Of a stretch of 64,000 nt of DNA, positions 55,583 to 64,000 are shown piece by piece. Source of the DNA: Bacilli bacterium (lineage in GTDB: Bacteria > Bacillota_I > Bacilli_A > RFN20 > CAG-826). The position numbers and the translations under genes were made by a program. The notes beneath the pieces are model-generated. The model searched no databases, was not told the DNA's origin, and saw only the letters and a list, made by a program, of their open reading frames with translations. The DNA lies in the NCBI GenBank assembly GCA_022482735.1, contig JAKVOO010000001.1, positions 964,837 to 1,028,836 of the forward strand, written 5' to 3'. The stretch's first letter is position 1. Each line of letters begins with the position of its first letter.

Positions 55583-56956
55583 CTATTTCTTGGCCATCAC
55601 TTTCTGCGTAATTACGGTTTGAACAATGGAAATAAGCGCTCCAACAAACCAATAAACTCCCATTGCGGCTGGCAAACTCCAAGACATAAAGATGATAAAG
55701 ATGAACATAACCATCATCATCATTTTCATCTGACTTTGTTGCTTATTCTCAGCCGGATTCTTACCCATACGGGTAATTTTCTTTTGCTTACTTGCCGTCA
55801 TCCATTGCGGTAGTTTCATCGAAATAAACTGTGCCGCCGCCATTAGGACGAAGAGACAGACCGCTACCCACCATCCAGAACTAAAGAAGTTTCTTAACAT
55901 CTCTGTGCCTAGTGAAGCATTAAGATTAAGTCCCATGACACTATCGGAAGCCAAAACCGCACTTCCTGTCATAGCTCCCCAAACGGCAATGAATATTGGG
56001 AATTGGAAAAGCATAATAATAATTTGGCTAAACGGATTAATCCCGTTCTTTTTATAAAGCGCCATTTGCGCTGCTGCTAATTGTTGTTTTTCATATTGGT
56101 TAGTATTAGAGTTTGGATATTTTTGCTGTAAAGCATCAATTTCCGGTTTAAGAAGTTGCATTTTTTGTTGGGCCATTGTTGATTTAAAGGTCGCAGCAAT
56201 CAATACGCCACGAACAATAAGCGTCACAATAAGAATTGCCCAAACCTGGCCCCAACCATTGGCACCAAATAAATTGGTGAAAAATTCAACAGCGGCCGCA
56301 ACTGGATATACTAATAATCCTTCGACAATACCTTCATTAAAAGCATCGCCCCAAGTTTTTCCTTCAACAGGGATTTTCTCACCAGTTGGTCCATATTCGC
56401 CATCTTTAAGCGCAATACATGCCCGTTGAGATGAAATTTCTTTTTGAAGTTGCGATTGATAGTAGGAAGAAAAATCGCTATCCGGTACTTGGCTCACACC
56501 AAGTTCAATGGAAAGTTCACTGACCCAGTAATTCCAGTTTCCAAAAAGATACTTGTCTGTGGACAAAGTATCACTGTTTTGAGAACCAAGAAATTTAACG
56601 TAACCAAATTCTTTTAAAAGCACGCTATCATCACTGGGTAAGGCCGTTTCTTCTCCATAAGTCTCGGCGAAAACCACTTTAGCATAATCGATAACTTTCG
56701 CATCAAGCTCCACAAAAAATTGATCGCTAGGAATTGCATATCCTGCTTTAGCCGCGTTAGTTAAAATTGTCTCCATTCCGCTTGCAAAAGTAAGCGAAGT
56801 GTCTTCGTTGACAGTAACAACTCCACTGTCTTTTTGGTAAAGCATGTAAGCTTGGTCTTTGGGAGAACAAAAATTAGCCGTACATGAAGCGGCAAAAATG
56901 GTTACAAATAATCCCAAACCAGCAATTTTTAATACTTTATTTTTCTTCTTTGCCAT
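55583..56956 (-). CDS. yidC: YidC/Oxa1 membrane insertase, long form with lipoprotein-like signal
   Basis: 457 residues, longer than usual Bacillota YidC (about 260-300). The N-terminal FVTIFAASC is a lipobox; after it lies an outside domain of about 170 residues with no family I recognise. The conserved core starts near 215: VAAAVEFFTNLFGANGWGQV, GVLIAATFKSTMAQQKMQLL (with the hydrophilic groove Arg), and helices near 310-340, 365-385 and 430-455. The C-terminus is short. It inserts membrane proteins. ATG 56956 has GAAAGGAAC upstream. Coupled to rnpA by 20-base overlap. Confidence 0.94.
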   Translation of the reverse strand: MAKKKNKVLKIAGLGLFVTIFAASCTANFCSPKDQAYMLYQKDSGVVTVNEDTSLTFASGMETILTNAAKAGYAIPSDQFFVELDAKVIDYAKVVFAETYGEETALPSDDSVLLKEFGYVKFLGSQNSDTLSTDKYLFGNWNYWVSELSIELGVSQVPDSDFSSYYQSQLQKEISSQRACIALKDGEYGPTGEKIPVEGKTWGDAFNEGIVEGLLVYPVAAAVEFFTNLFGANGWGQVWAILIVTLIVRGVLIAATFKSTMAQQKMQLLKPEIDALQQKYPNSNTNQYEKQQLAAAQMALYKKNGINPFSQIIIMLFQFPIFIAVWGAMTGSAVLASDSVMGLNLNASLGTEMLRNFFSSGWWVAVCLFVLMAAAQFISMKLPQWMTASKQKKITRMGKNPAENKQQSQMKMMMMVMFIFIIFMSWSLPAAMGVYWFVGALISIVQTVITQKVMAKK

Positions 56957-57290
56957 GAATGTTCCTTTCAAGTATCGCAACAAGAGCCAATAGTTGTTCT
57001 TGCATTCCTAAGAAATTCTCAAGATCATAATCTTTACGGACGACAATAATCAAATCATAACTTTGATGAAAATCTATTTTCTGTTCACAAATGCTTCTAA
57101 TCTGCCGACGAATATGATTTCTTTTAACGGCATTGCCACGGCGCTTCGAAACCGAAATTCCAACTCGAACAAAATCGAGTTTATTTGACTTGATTGTCGC
57201 AACAAAACAACTGTTCTTGCGGGTAATACCCTGGTCGATGATTTCTTCGAAGTCACGATTCCTTTTGATTCGATTTTTTTTCTTCATCAT
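56937..57290 (-). CDS. rnpA: Ribonuclease P protein component
   Basis: About 117 residues. IKRNRDFEEIIDQGITRKNS, VRVGISVSKRRGNAVKRNHI (the RNR region) and YDLIIVVRKDY are standard. With the RNA subunit it matures tRNA 5' ends. GGAG spacing favours ATG 57290 over 57296. A terminator hairpin separates it from rpmH, which may lower expression relative to L34. Confidence 0.96.
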   Translation of the reverse strand: MMKKKNRIKRNRDFEEIIDQGITRKNSCFVATIKSNKLDFVRVGISVSKRRGNAVKRNHIRRQIRSICEQKIDFHQSYDLIIVVRKDYDLENFLGMQEQLLALVAILERNIHGKEEK

Positions 57291-57305
57291 CGACATCTCC
57301 TTTTA

Positions 57306-57336
57306 AAAAAGCCACCTCAAAAATAAGAGGTGGCAA
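57306..57336 (-). terminator. Hairpin between rpmH and rnpA
   Basis: On the minus strand GCCACCTCTTATTTTTGAGGTGGC followed by six T, in the rpmH-rnpA gap. Confidence 0.88.
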
Positions 57337-57345
57337 ACAAGTGCA

Positions 57346-57480
57346 TTAAGCCGAAAGTACTTTCCGACCTTTAGCCCGACGACGTGCTAAGACGTTGCGG
57401 CCGTTTGGTGTTGCCATCCGTGCCCGAAACCCATGAACTCTTTGTTGATGGATGATACTAGGTTGATACGTTCTTTTCAT
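57346..57480 (-). CDS. rpmH: Ribosomal protein L34
   Basis: 44 residues: [40 protein letters not shown]. The start at 57480 with GGAGGAA is clear; the longer frame to 57531 covers the leader. The first gene of the rpmH-rnpA-yidC-jag-mnmE run. Confidence 0.98.
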   Translation of the reverse strand: MKRTYQPSIIHQQRVHGFRARMATPNGRNVLARRRAKGRKVLSA

Positions 57481-57530
57481 ATATATTCCTCCGCGATATA
57501 AAACATTTTTATTTCTATTACGCGATAGCA

Positions 57531-57560
57531 ATTATATTATGTAATAATATCTAAAGTCAA
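57531..57560 (-). promoter_or_regulatory. Strong promoter of rpmH
   Basis: On the minus strand TTGACT (plus 57555-57560) and TATAAT (plus 57531-57536) are separated by 18 bases, the best promoter in the window. Confidence 0.8.
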
Positions 57561-57599
57561 ACAATTACTGACTTTAATATCTTTTTAGGAGGTATTTTT

Positions 57600-58124
57600 A
57601 TGGTTGAAACCGCAATTTTTGCTGGAGGTTGCTTTTGGTGCATGGTAAAGCCTTTCGATCGCTACCAGGGTGTGATAAAAGTAGAGTCCGGCTATACAGG
57701 AGGGCATACCCCCAATCCTACCTACGAGGAAGTCTGTTCAAAGAAGACTGGCCATGTCGAAGCAGTAAGAATCACTTTCGATAATGAACAAATTACGTAC
57801 TCAACTCTTCTTGATGTTTTTTGGCGACAAATAGATCCAACCGATGCTGGAGGTCAATTTGAAGATCGAGGCAGTAATTACATATCAGCAATTTTCTATA
57901 CTTCCGAAATTCAAAAAGAAATCGCTATTAAGTCAAAAAAAACTTTGTCAGATATGAATCTATTTAAAAATTTGATTGTAACAAAAATTCTTCCTGCCAG
58001 CGTTTTTTATCCTGCGGAAGAATATCACCAAGATTTCTACAAGAAGAACCCCATTCGTTTTGAAGAAAATGAAGCTTTTTCCAGTAGAAGTAGTTTTATT
58101 AGTGAGCACTGGAAAAAGAAATAA
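57600..58124 (+). CDS. msrA: Peptide methionine sulfoxide reductase MsrA
   Basis: 174 residues. The active-site motif FAGGCFWCM (GCFWC) and GVIKVESGYTGGHTPNPTYE are diagnostic; it repairs S-methionine sulfoxide. Later HxE-type residues are seen in YHQDFYKKNP. AGGAGG precedes the ATG. It lies between rpmH and oriC, an unusual place; no MsrB is fused. Confidence 0.95.
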   Translation: MVETAIFAGGCFWCMVKPFDRYQGVIKVESGYTGGHTPNPTYEEVCSKKTGHVEAVRITFDNEQITYSTLLDVFWRQIDPTDAGGQFEDRGSNYISAIFYTSEIQKEIAIKSKKTLSDMNLFKNLIVTKILPASVFYPAEEYHQDFYKKNPIRFEENEAFSSRSSFISEHWKKK

Positions 58125-58543
58125 AATGCATATACTTATTTGTTTTTCACATTTTTAGCGGATTTTTCGAGTTTTTTTGTCTAAAAGTTACATTTTCGTG
58201 GTAAAAAGCCACGATATAAAACATAAAAGTTGTTTTTCCACAGCTGGAAGAAATAAAAAAGTTTTCCGGTGGAAAACATTTAATTTTCTTTTAATGGCCT
58301 GCGTTTTATCTATGTGGAAAATATTTTACACTGTGGGAAAAATACAAATTTTACCACAAAATCCCCCGTGCAAAAGTTTTCCACAAAGTTTTCCACAACA
58401 AAATTTTGTGGAAACTGTGGAAAAGTGCTTTTTTACTACTATTTTTACATGAATTTTTGTGGACAAAATAATCTATTGCCAAATGAATGCTTTTTCTTAT
58501 TGTGGATATGTTAGAATTTACCTGCAAACAAAGAGGTATGTAT
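58125..58543 (+). other. oriC: Probable replication origin (oriC) with DnaA-box cluster
   Basis: The 419-base gap before dnaA holds many 9-mers near TTTTCCACA or its complement TGTGGAAAA: 58234-58242, 58377-58385, 58389-58397 (forward), 58313-58321, 58407-58415, 58416-58424 (reverse), with looser ones at 58332 (TGTGGGAAA), 58350 (TTTACCACA), 58458 (TGTGGACAA) and 58501 (TGTGGATAT). Most differ from the common TTATCCACA at the third base. AT-rich stretches separate them. Another box is at about 59982. Position next to dnaA supports an origin. Confidence 0.85.
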
Positions 58544-59902
58544 ATGGTTAAATCAATCAGTGAGATTGCCCAACTTTGGGAAAGAATCTTATCCCACATT
58601 CAGGCAAAACTGAGTGACCGACATATTTATGACTCGTTTTTTTCTGGGAGTTATATTTATCGGATTGATGGCGACGCAATGCTTATCGTCGTCAACAGCG
58701 GTCTAGCAGCAAATCTTCTAAGCACTCGTTATTTAGATTTGATTAACGAATCGGTTTCCGAAGTTACACAATCGACTTTTAAGTTGAAATTTGTTCAAGA
58801 AAACGATATTCCTACCATTAATGAAAAGCCCGTTGAAGAAAAATCGAGTTTTTTTTCGAACTCTTATGTTAATCCGAAATATACCTTTGATAATTTTGTC
58901 GTTGGCCCATCTAACCTTGAAGCCTCACAAGCCGCACTGATGATTGCTTCTAATCCGGGAAAAATGTTTAACCCTTTATTCATTTATTCCCAAAGTGGCT
59001 TAGGAAAGACTCATCTTTTACATGCAATTGGAAATTATATTCGGGAACATGCTCCCGTTTTAAAAATTTTATATATAACAACCGACGATTTTGTCGATGA
59101 ATTTATCCGCTACGTACATGGGGATAAAGAGTCTGAAACGCTAAAGGATTTTTTCAAAGGAATTGATGTTCTTCTTGTTGACGATATTCAGTTTTTAGCT
59201 GATAAAACCAAGACCGAAGAAATGTTTTTTCATATTTTTAACGCCCTAGTAAATTCCGATAAGCAAATTGTCTTAACAAGTGACCGCCATCCTAGCGAAT
59301 TAAAAGGCCTTGAATCGCGGCTTGTATCCCGTTTTGGTAGCGGACTCGCAATTAATATTTCACAGCCTGATTTAAACACCTCACAAGAGATACTAAAGAA
59401 GAAAATTGAGGCAAACGGCTTAGACCTTAATCGGTTTGATCCTGAAGTCATACGTTTTTTTGCTGAAAAATTTTCGTCGAACATTCGGGAGTTGGAAGGA
59501 GCTTTAAATCGACTTCTTTTTTACATCATCAACATTAAAGAAACCAGCAAAATTACAATGGATGTCGCCTTAGAATCCGTTCAATCGCTCATTAATGTTA
59601 GCGATGCAAAAACAAAGTTGAGTGAAACCAAGGTAATCAACACTGTCGCTGACTACTACAATCTAACCCCAGCTCAACTTATCGGCCGTAGCCGAACCAG
59701 TCAAATTGCCATGGCTAGACATATATCCATGTACTTGATCAGAAGCTTGCTTGATGTCCCTTTTCAAAAGATTGGACAATCGTTTGGGGGAAAAGATCAT
59801 TCGACGGTGATAAACGCAATCGAAAAAGTGGAGAAACAGTTGAAAAGTAATAGCGATTTTTCTTTAGCTGTTAACGAATTAAAAAAGCGCCTAAAAAACT
59901 AG
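58544..59902 (+). CDS. dnaA: Chromosomal replication initiator DnaA
   Basis: About 452 residues. Domain III has the Walker A SQSGLGKTHLLHAIGNYI and Walker B VLLVDDIQFLADK; domain IV has the DnaA-box-binding signature FGGKDHSTVINAIEKVEK. ATG 58544 has AAGAGG at suitable spacing; 58538 is too close. It opens the dnaA-dnaN-rlbA-recF-gyrB run. A short hairpin follows the stop. Confidence 0.98.
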   Translation: MVKSISEIAQLWERILSHIQAKLSDRHIYDSFFSGSYIYRIDGDAMLIVVNSGLAANLLSTRYLDLINESVSEVTQSTFKLKFVQENDIPTINEKPVEEKSSFFSNSYVNPKYTFDNFVVGPSNLEASQAALMIASNPGKMFNPLFIYSQSGLGKTHLLHAIGNYIREHAPVLKILYITTDDFVDEFIRYVHGDKESETLKDFFKGIDVLLVDDIQFLADKTKTEEMFFHIFNALVNSDKQIVLTSDRHPSELKGLESRLVSRFGSGLAINISQPDLNTSQEILKKKIEANGLDLNRFDPEVIRFFAEKFSSNIRELEGALNRLLFYIINIKETSKITMDVALESVQSLINVSDAKTKLSETKVINTVADYYNLTPAQLIGRSRTSQIAMARHISMYLIRSLLDVPFQKIGQSFGGKDHSTVINAIEKVEKQLKSNSDFSLAVNELKKRLKN

Positions 59903-60041
59903 TCTTTATATAATAAAGACTGTATCAATCAATGCTTATTTATGGTAAAATAAGAGTATTAAATATCGGGTAGAAAAGTAAGTTTTCCACATAATTCACA
60001 CCCCTTATTATTATTGTTATTTCTTTAGGAGGAATACATAA
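59903..60041 (+). promoter_or_regulatory. dnaA-dnaN intergenic region with hairpin and DnaA box
   Basis: AGTCTTTAT-ATA-ATAAAGACT forms a perfect short hairpin at 59903-59923, without a T-run. A TTTTCCACA box lies at about 59983-59991, as in bipartite origins, 20 bases later a TAGGAGG ribosome site precedes dnaN. Confidence 0.6.
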
Positions 60042-61169
60042 ATGAAACTGACGATTAATCGCGAGCAACTTTTAAAAGGACTCAATGTAATCTCAAAATC
60101 GATTAATGATAAACATCCTATTCCCATTATGCGTAACGTTAAATTGGAATTAAACCATGAGGGATTGGGACTTATCGGAACGGATAATGAACTTACCATT
60201 AAGACGGTAATACCCTTTATGATCGGTAGCACTGAAGTTATTCGTAACTACCAACCAGGAGCAACATTAGTAAGTTTTAAAATTCTTTTTGAAATAACAA
60301 GACGACTTGATGGTAACGAAATTACTTTAGAAGTAATTGACGAAACCATTGTTGAAATAAATGACGGAAGATCTAACTTCCGCTTAAATTCAATTAAACC
60401 AGAAGAATATCCAGACATTGATTTAGATCCTACTGGTGTTACTTTTAATTTGGCTGGCAAAAAATTAGCTGAGATTGTAGATCAAACCGCGTTTGCGGCT
60501 TCGCAAAAGGAACAACGCCCAATCTTAACTGCTGTCAATTTTTCAACCGAAGGCAACAAATTGGTGGTTGTAGCCACGGACAGCGCTCGACTTGCACACA
60601 AAGAGGCAACAATCGATGATGAAGTTAAGTTTAACGCCAATATTCCGGCTAAAGTTATTTCGGAAATTTCTCGTCTTTGCTTGGATGAAGAAAAAGTTAC
60701 TATTTCAATTTCAGAAACAAAAATTTTGTTTGCGTTCAATGGAACGGTTGTAAATTCTCGTCTCATCGCGGGTGAATATCCATCCACCAAGAATATTATT
60801 CCGAGAAGTTATAATTATTTCCTTGAAGTCAATTCAGAAGAATTGCTTAAAGCGATGGATCGTGTGGCATTACTCAGCAGTAGCGACCGCGAAAATGTTG
60901 TAAAATTAACAATGAGCGAGACGGATGGAGTTCAAGTTTCAACCAAATCAGCCCAAAACGGAAGTGCGACCGAACAATTGGAAACTTTCCATTTTACCGG
61001 TGAAAGACTTGAAATATCATTTAACGCTGCATTTGTTGCCAGTGCTGTTCGGGCTTGTAAGAGCCAAGACGTTATGTTGGGCTTTTTAGGCGAAATGAAG
61101 CCGTTTAGTGTTCGCAACGATAAGGATGATTCGCAAATTCAAATCGTCACGCCAGTTCGCACGTATTAA
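60042..61169 (+). CDS. dnaN: DNA polymerase III beta sliding clamp
   Basis: 375 residues, with three similar subdomains. KLTINREQLLKGLNVISKSI and TGTDNELTIKTVI at the start and FLGEMKPFSVRN near the end with the C-terminal TPVRTY are standard. It tethers polymerase to DNA. Strong TAGGAGG upstream. Closed by a terminator, so downstream genes have partly separate expression. Confidence 0.98.
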   Translation: MKLTINREQLLKGLNVISKSINDKHPIPIMRNVKLELNHEGLGLIGTDNELTIKTVIPFMIGSTEVIRNYQPGATLVSFKILFEITRRLDGNEITLEVIDETIVEINDGRSNFRLNSIKPEEYPDIDLDPTGVTFNLAGKKLAEIVDQTAFAASQKEQRPILTAVNFSTEGNKLVVVATDSARLAHKEATIDDEVKFNANIPAKVISEISRLCLDEEKVTISISETKILFAFNGTVVNSRLIAGEYPSTKNIIPRSYNYFLEVNSEELLKAMDRVALLSSSDRENVVKLTMSETDGVQVSTKSAQNGSATEQLETFHFTGERLEISFNAAFVASAVRACKSQDVMLGFLGEMKPFSVRNDKDDSQIQIVTPVRTY

Positions 61170-61201
61170 GCCTTAAAATTGATTTTGTTGGGGTGATTAC
61201 C

Positions 61202-61230
61202 AAGGGAATATTATATATTCCCTTTTTTGT
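61202..61230 (+). terminator. Intrinsic terminator after dnaN
   Basis: AAGGGAATATTATATATTCCCTT followed by a T-run, 33 bases past the dnaN stop. Confidence 0.88.
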
Positions 61231-61274
61231 TGAAAAATGGTAAAATATTAACAGTTGGGAAATGAGGAAAAAAT

Positions 61275-61505
61275 ATGGCTGACAATACGCAAAATGTCTT
61301 GGTTAAAGGCGAGTATATTACTCTCGGTCAACTGCTTAAAAAAGTTAATCTGATTGCGACCGGTGGAGAGGCAAAAACTTACCTTCAGGGGCATTCTGTT
61401 TTTGTTGATGGAGTTATTGATGCACGCCGTGGTCGGAAATTATTTCCGGGTATGAGTGTTAGAGTTGATTCCTCAAGCTATGTGATAACAGCGGATGATC
61501 GTTAA
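61275..61505 (+). CDS. rlbA: S4-domain protein RlbA/YaaA
   Basis: 76 residues; the S4 RNA-binding motif LKKVNLIATGGEAKTYLQ GHSVFVDGVIDARRGRKL is typical of the small protein always found between dnaN and recF in Bacillota. It is thought to act in ribosome assembly. TGAGGAAA precedes the ATG. It overlaps recF by 11 bases. Confidence 0.94.
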   Translation: MADNTQNVLVKGEYITLGQLLKKVNLIATGGEAKTYLQGHSVFVDGVIDARRGRKLFPGMSVRVDSSSYVITADDR

Positions 61506-62580
61506 AACTATAACTCTTCATAAATTCCGCAATTATGATGATTTGACTCTTGAATTCCCTTCTGGACTAAACATTATTGTTGGTCCAAACGGAGCTGGCA
61601 AGACCAACATTGTCGAAGCTATTCAGTATCTATCACTGGCCCGAAGTTTTCGGACTAGCAACGATCAAGAATTGATTAAAGAGGGCGAAGATGGAGCAAG
61701 CATTAAGGCGATTCTTTCAGATGACGGGCCATTTAAAAAAACACTCCAAATTGATTTTGTAACTAGCGGAAAGAAGATTTCTCTCAACGGAACTCCGCTG
61801 AAAAAAATCAGCGAACTGAAAGATGTTGTTAACGTTTTAGTCTTTGAGCCTAAAGATGTGCTTTTTTTTAATGATTCACCACGGATTCGAAGACGTTATC
61901 TTGACACCTCGCTATCCAAACTAACAAGCAACTATCTCGATTACTTTAGCCGCTATGAGAAACTTCTGGATGAAAGAAATCGTCTCTTAAAGTTTACTCA
62001 TCCCGATCTATTGGCGATAGAAGTCATTACGAAACAAATGGTTACGTTTGCTAAACAGATCTCTCTCTATCGGAAGAACTTTATCGATTCTTTGAATGAG
62101 ACGCTACCTTCGCTTATGGCAAATCTTGAAGTTAAAGCGAAGGGCGAGTTAAAAATCGAGTATCTGCCTTTTGTTGAAGTAAGTAAAGATTATGAACAAA
62201 AAGCAATAGAGGCTTATAAGAAGAGTTTAGATAACGATTTACGATATCGAACAACTGGTGTTGGAATCCAACGCGAGGATATTGTAACTTATTTCCGTGG
62301 AAAGCCGATTGATCGCTTTGGCTCACAAGGCCAAAAGAGGCTAGTTGCGCTGGCGTTAAAACTTGCACCTTATTATTTGACCGAGAACAAAGAAAAACGG
62401 CCGATTGTGGTCTTAGATGACGTTCTAAGCGAACTTGATGGTGATCATCAACAGCGATTGATAACTTTGCTGAAAAATTGGACACAAGTGTTTATTACCG
62501 CCACTACTTTCAATGGTCGTGACGCGAATGTATATGAAGTAACACCCACTCAAAAGATTGTTAGGAGGAATTTTCTATGA
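61495..62580 (+). CDS. recF: DNA replication and repair protein RecF
   Basis: 361 residues of the SMC-like ATPase family: [20 protein letters not shown] (Walker A), signature [16 protein letters not shown] near 275, and Walker [17 protein letters not shown]. It loads RecA at gaps. It overlaps rlbA by 11 bases and gyrB by four (ATGA). Confidence 0.97.
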   Translation: MIVKTITLHKFRNYDDLTLEFPSGLNIIVGPNGAGKTNIVEAIQYLSLARSFRTSNDQELIKEGEDGASIKAILSDDGPFKKTLQIDFVTSGKKISLNGTPLKKISELKDVVNVLVFEPKDVLFFNDSPRIRRRYLDTSLSKLTSNYLDYFSRYEKLLDERNRLLKFTHPDLLAIEVITKQMVTFAKQISLYRKNFIDSLNETLPSLMANLEVKAKGELKIEYLPFVEVSKDYEQKAIEAYKKSLDNDLRYRTTGVGIQREDIVTYFRGKPIDRFGSQGQKRLVALALKLAPYYLTENKEKRPIVVLDDVLSELDGDHQQRLITLLKNWTQVFITATTFNGRDANVYEVTPTQKIVRRNFL

Positions 62581-64000
62581 GTACTCAAGAGAAGAAAAAA
62601 ACCGAGAAAGAATTGGCGCTAGAAGCGGAAGAAGAGCGGAAAGCATCAGAAGCCAATGCAAAGCGGGAAGCTGAGCAGCAAGAAGAATTAAAAAGAGAAA
62701 AAGAATTAGAGCGGGCGGATGAGAATTACACTGCGACTAACATTCAAGTTCTCGAAGGCTTGGAGGCTGTTAGAAAGCGTCCAGGCATGTATATTGGAAC
62801 GACGGCTGCGGCTGGGCTACATCATTTGGTTTGGGAAATCATTGATAACTCGATAGATGAAGCTTTAGCGGGCTATTGTGACACAATTAAAGTGAGCATA
62901 AATAAAGGGGATACCATCACTGTCAGCGATAACGGAAGAGGTATTCCGGTTGACGTTGTTGCCAAGACGGGAGTAAGTGCAGTAGAAACGGTTTACACCG
63001 TTCTTCACGCGGGCGGAAAGTTTGGCGAAGGCGGAGGCTATAAGGTTTCAGGCGGGCTTCACGGTGTTGGCGCAAGTGTTGTCAACGCTCTTTCCGAATG
63101 GCTTGAAGTTAAAGTAGAAAAAGATGGCGGTCTCTACTTTATCCGTTTTGAAAATGGTGGACATCCGACTGAGAAATTAAAGCAGACCGGGAGTTCAGTT
63201 AATCGCGGAACAACGGTTACCTTTAAACCAGACTCTACGATATTTACCGAAACGACTACTTTTGATTATGATACGATTCGTGAACGCTGCCGGCAGATGG
63301 CTTTTTTGAATCGGGGAATTAAAATTGTTGTTACGGATGATCGCGGCGACGAACCAATCGTCGCTGAATATTGCTATGAGGGCGGTATTAAGGAATATGT
63401 TTTAGCGTTAAATAAAAACAAGGAGCCGCTTTTTCCTAATGTCATATATTGTGAAGGAAGAGAAGAGGCGGAAATTGGCGCAGGTAAATTCGGTAACATA
63501 TTTGTCGAAGTAGCCCTTCAATATTTTGATGGCTACACGCAGAATGTTTATTCGTTCTGTAATAACATTCATACGCATGAAGGTGGAACTCACGAAGAGG
63601 GGTTTAAGCTTGCAATCGGTCGGGTTTTAAATAAGTACGCTCGAGATAACGGATATCTCAAAGAGAAAGATGATAATTTTAAAACAGAGGATGTTCTAGA
63701 AGGTTTAACCGCGATTGTTTCGGTTAAGCACCCCAATCCTCAATACGAAGGCCAGACGAAAACTAAATTAGGAAACTCGGAAGTCCGGAAGATTGTCTCT
63801 GGAATTGTTGGCGAGCAATTAGAACGTTTCTTACTCGAGAATCCAAAGATTTCTCGACAAGTGATGGACAAGGTTGTTTTAGCCGCTAATGCTCGGGTTG
63901 CGGCTCGAGCGGCAAAAGAGAACATTCGACGTAAAGGGGCACTTGATATAACGACGCTTCCTGGCAAACTAGCCGATTGTTCGAGTAAAGACGCGAGCCG
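62577..64000 (+). CDS. gyrB: DNA gyrase subunit B, partial, with charged N-terminal extension
   Basis: The frame runs off the window (474 codons visible). The GHKL ATPase domain begins near residue 51 ([20 protein letters not shown]), with [26 protein letters not shown] and [16 protein letters not shown]. Unusually, about 45 residues of Glu/Lys-rich, probably coiled-coil sequence ([20 protein letters not shown] and following) precede the usual start. GGAGGAA at the ATG 62577 supports the full extension. A shorter start within the extension would need a non-ATG codon, as no second ATG lies before the ATPase domain. Confidence 0.96.
   Translation, partial: MSTQEKKKTEKELALEAEEERKASEANAKREAEQQEELKREKELERADENYTATNIQVLEGLEAVRKRPGMYIGTTAAAGLHHLVWEIIDNSIDEALAGYCDTIKVSINKGDTITVSDNGRGIPVDVVAKTGVSAVETVYTVLHAGGKFGEGGGYKVSGGLHGVGASVVNALSEWLEVKVEKDGGLYFIRFENGGHPTEKLKQTGSSVNRGTTVTFKPDSTIFTETTTFDYDTIRERCRQMAFLNRGIKIVVTDDRGDEPIVAEYCYEGGIKEYVLALNKNKEPLFPNVIYCEGREEAEIGAGKFGNIFVEVALQYFDGYTQNVYSFCNNIHTHEGGTHEEGFKLAIGRVLNKYARDNGYLKEKDDNFKTEDVLEGLTAIVSVKHPNPQYEGQTKTKLGNSEVRKIVSGIVGEQLERFLLENPKISRQVMDKVVLAANARVAARAAKENIRRKGALDITTLPGKLADCSSKDAS

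Noticed and set aside
58177..58599. Small frames in the origin region
   Set aside because: They overlap DnaA boxes, lack ribosome sites and have no recognisable protein features.
1..64000. Mycoplasma-like code (TGA = Trp)
   Set aside because: TGA ends tldD, recF and others, and conserved Trp positions use TGG.
1..64000. CRISPR array or tRNA/rRNA genes
   Set aside because: No regularly spaced repeats and no tRNA cloverleaf or rRNA stretches were recognised by eye.

Overview
The window is low-GC DNA with the chromosomal origin near its right end. The gene order rpmH-rnpA-yidC-jag-mnmE on one side and dnaA-dnaN-rlbA-recF-gyrB on the other is the classic origin layout of Bacillota. TGA ends genes (for example tldD and recF) and Trp is TGG, so the standard bacterial code is used, not the Mycoplasma code. 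RNase M5, ribosomal L31/L34, a serine T-box, a small-type SRP RNA, IspE (MEP pathway), GlmU and pyruvate phosphate dikinase suggest an uncultured, probably host-associated, member of the Bacilli near the Erysipelotrichia/Tenericutes-like lineages. I cannot place it more precisely from sequence alone.

Layout. 1-8.4 kb is a leftward defence island: a GGCT-fold-like protein cut by the window edge, a type I HsdR 3' remnant, a SIR2+HerA pair, a PLD-family protein, and an AlwI-type restriction enzyme with two adenine methyltransferases. 8.4-9.4 kb is a decayed IS3/IS150-type element, followed by an unknown protein with a HEPN-like C-terminal motif (9.4-10.5 kb). 10.7-17.3 kb holds RlmD, MetG, L31, a TetR regulator, a DUF1295 membrane enzyme and a glycosyltransferase. 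17.4-21.8 kb reads rightward: TldD/TldE, DegV, MscL. 21.8-38.4 kb is mainly leftward: sigma factor with putative anti-sigma factor, a papain-like cysteine peptidase next to a MacB-like ABC transporter, a P-type ATPase under a yybP-ykoY (Mn2+) riboswitch, an M50-like protein lacking a metal ligand, an Fe-alcohol dehydrogenase/TetR/PsuG run, a second P-type ATPase and a second MacB-like transporter. 38.5-49 kb holds TadA, SRP RNA, T-box-serS, a three-gene acyltransferase/FGGY kinase/phosphodiesterase module, and ppdK. 49-57.5 kb is the housekeeping run glmU to rpmH, then msrA, oriC and the dnaA-gyrB operon.

A striking feature is that six genes (SIR2, metG, a macB-like gene, serS, glmU, ispE) are each broken by exactly one single-base indel in a short run of identical bases. 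At least four of the six are normally indispensable, and all six restore to full-length proteins when one base is corrected. The simplest reading is residual sequencing or assembly error, so I annotate them as single genes. Only the SIR2 A7 tract remains a plausible biological switch.

No CRISPR array, rRNA or tRNA gene was recognised. Best candidates for new biology are the SIR2-HerA/PLD/AlwI island, the HEPN-like protein beside it, the cysteine peptidase-ABC transporter pair, the lipid-related three-gene module and the charged N-terminal extension on GyrB.
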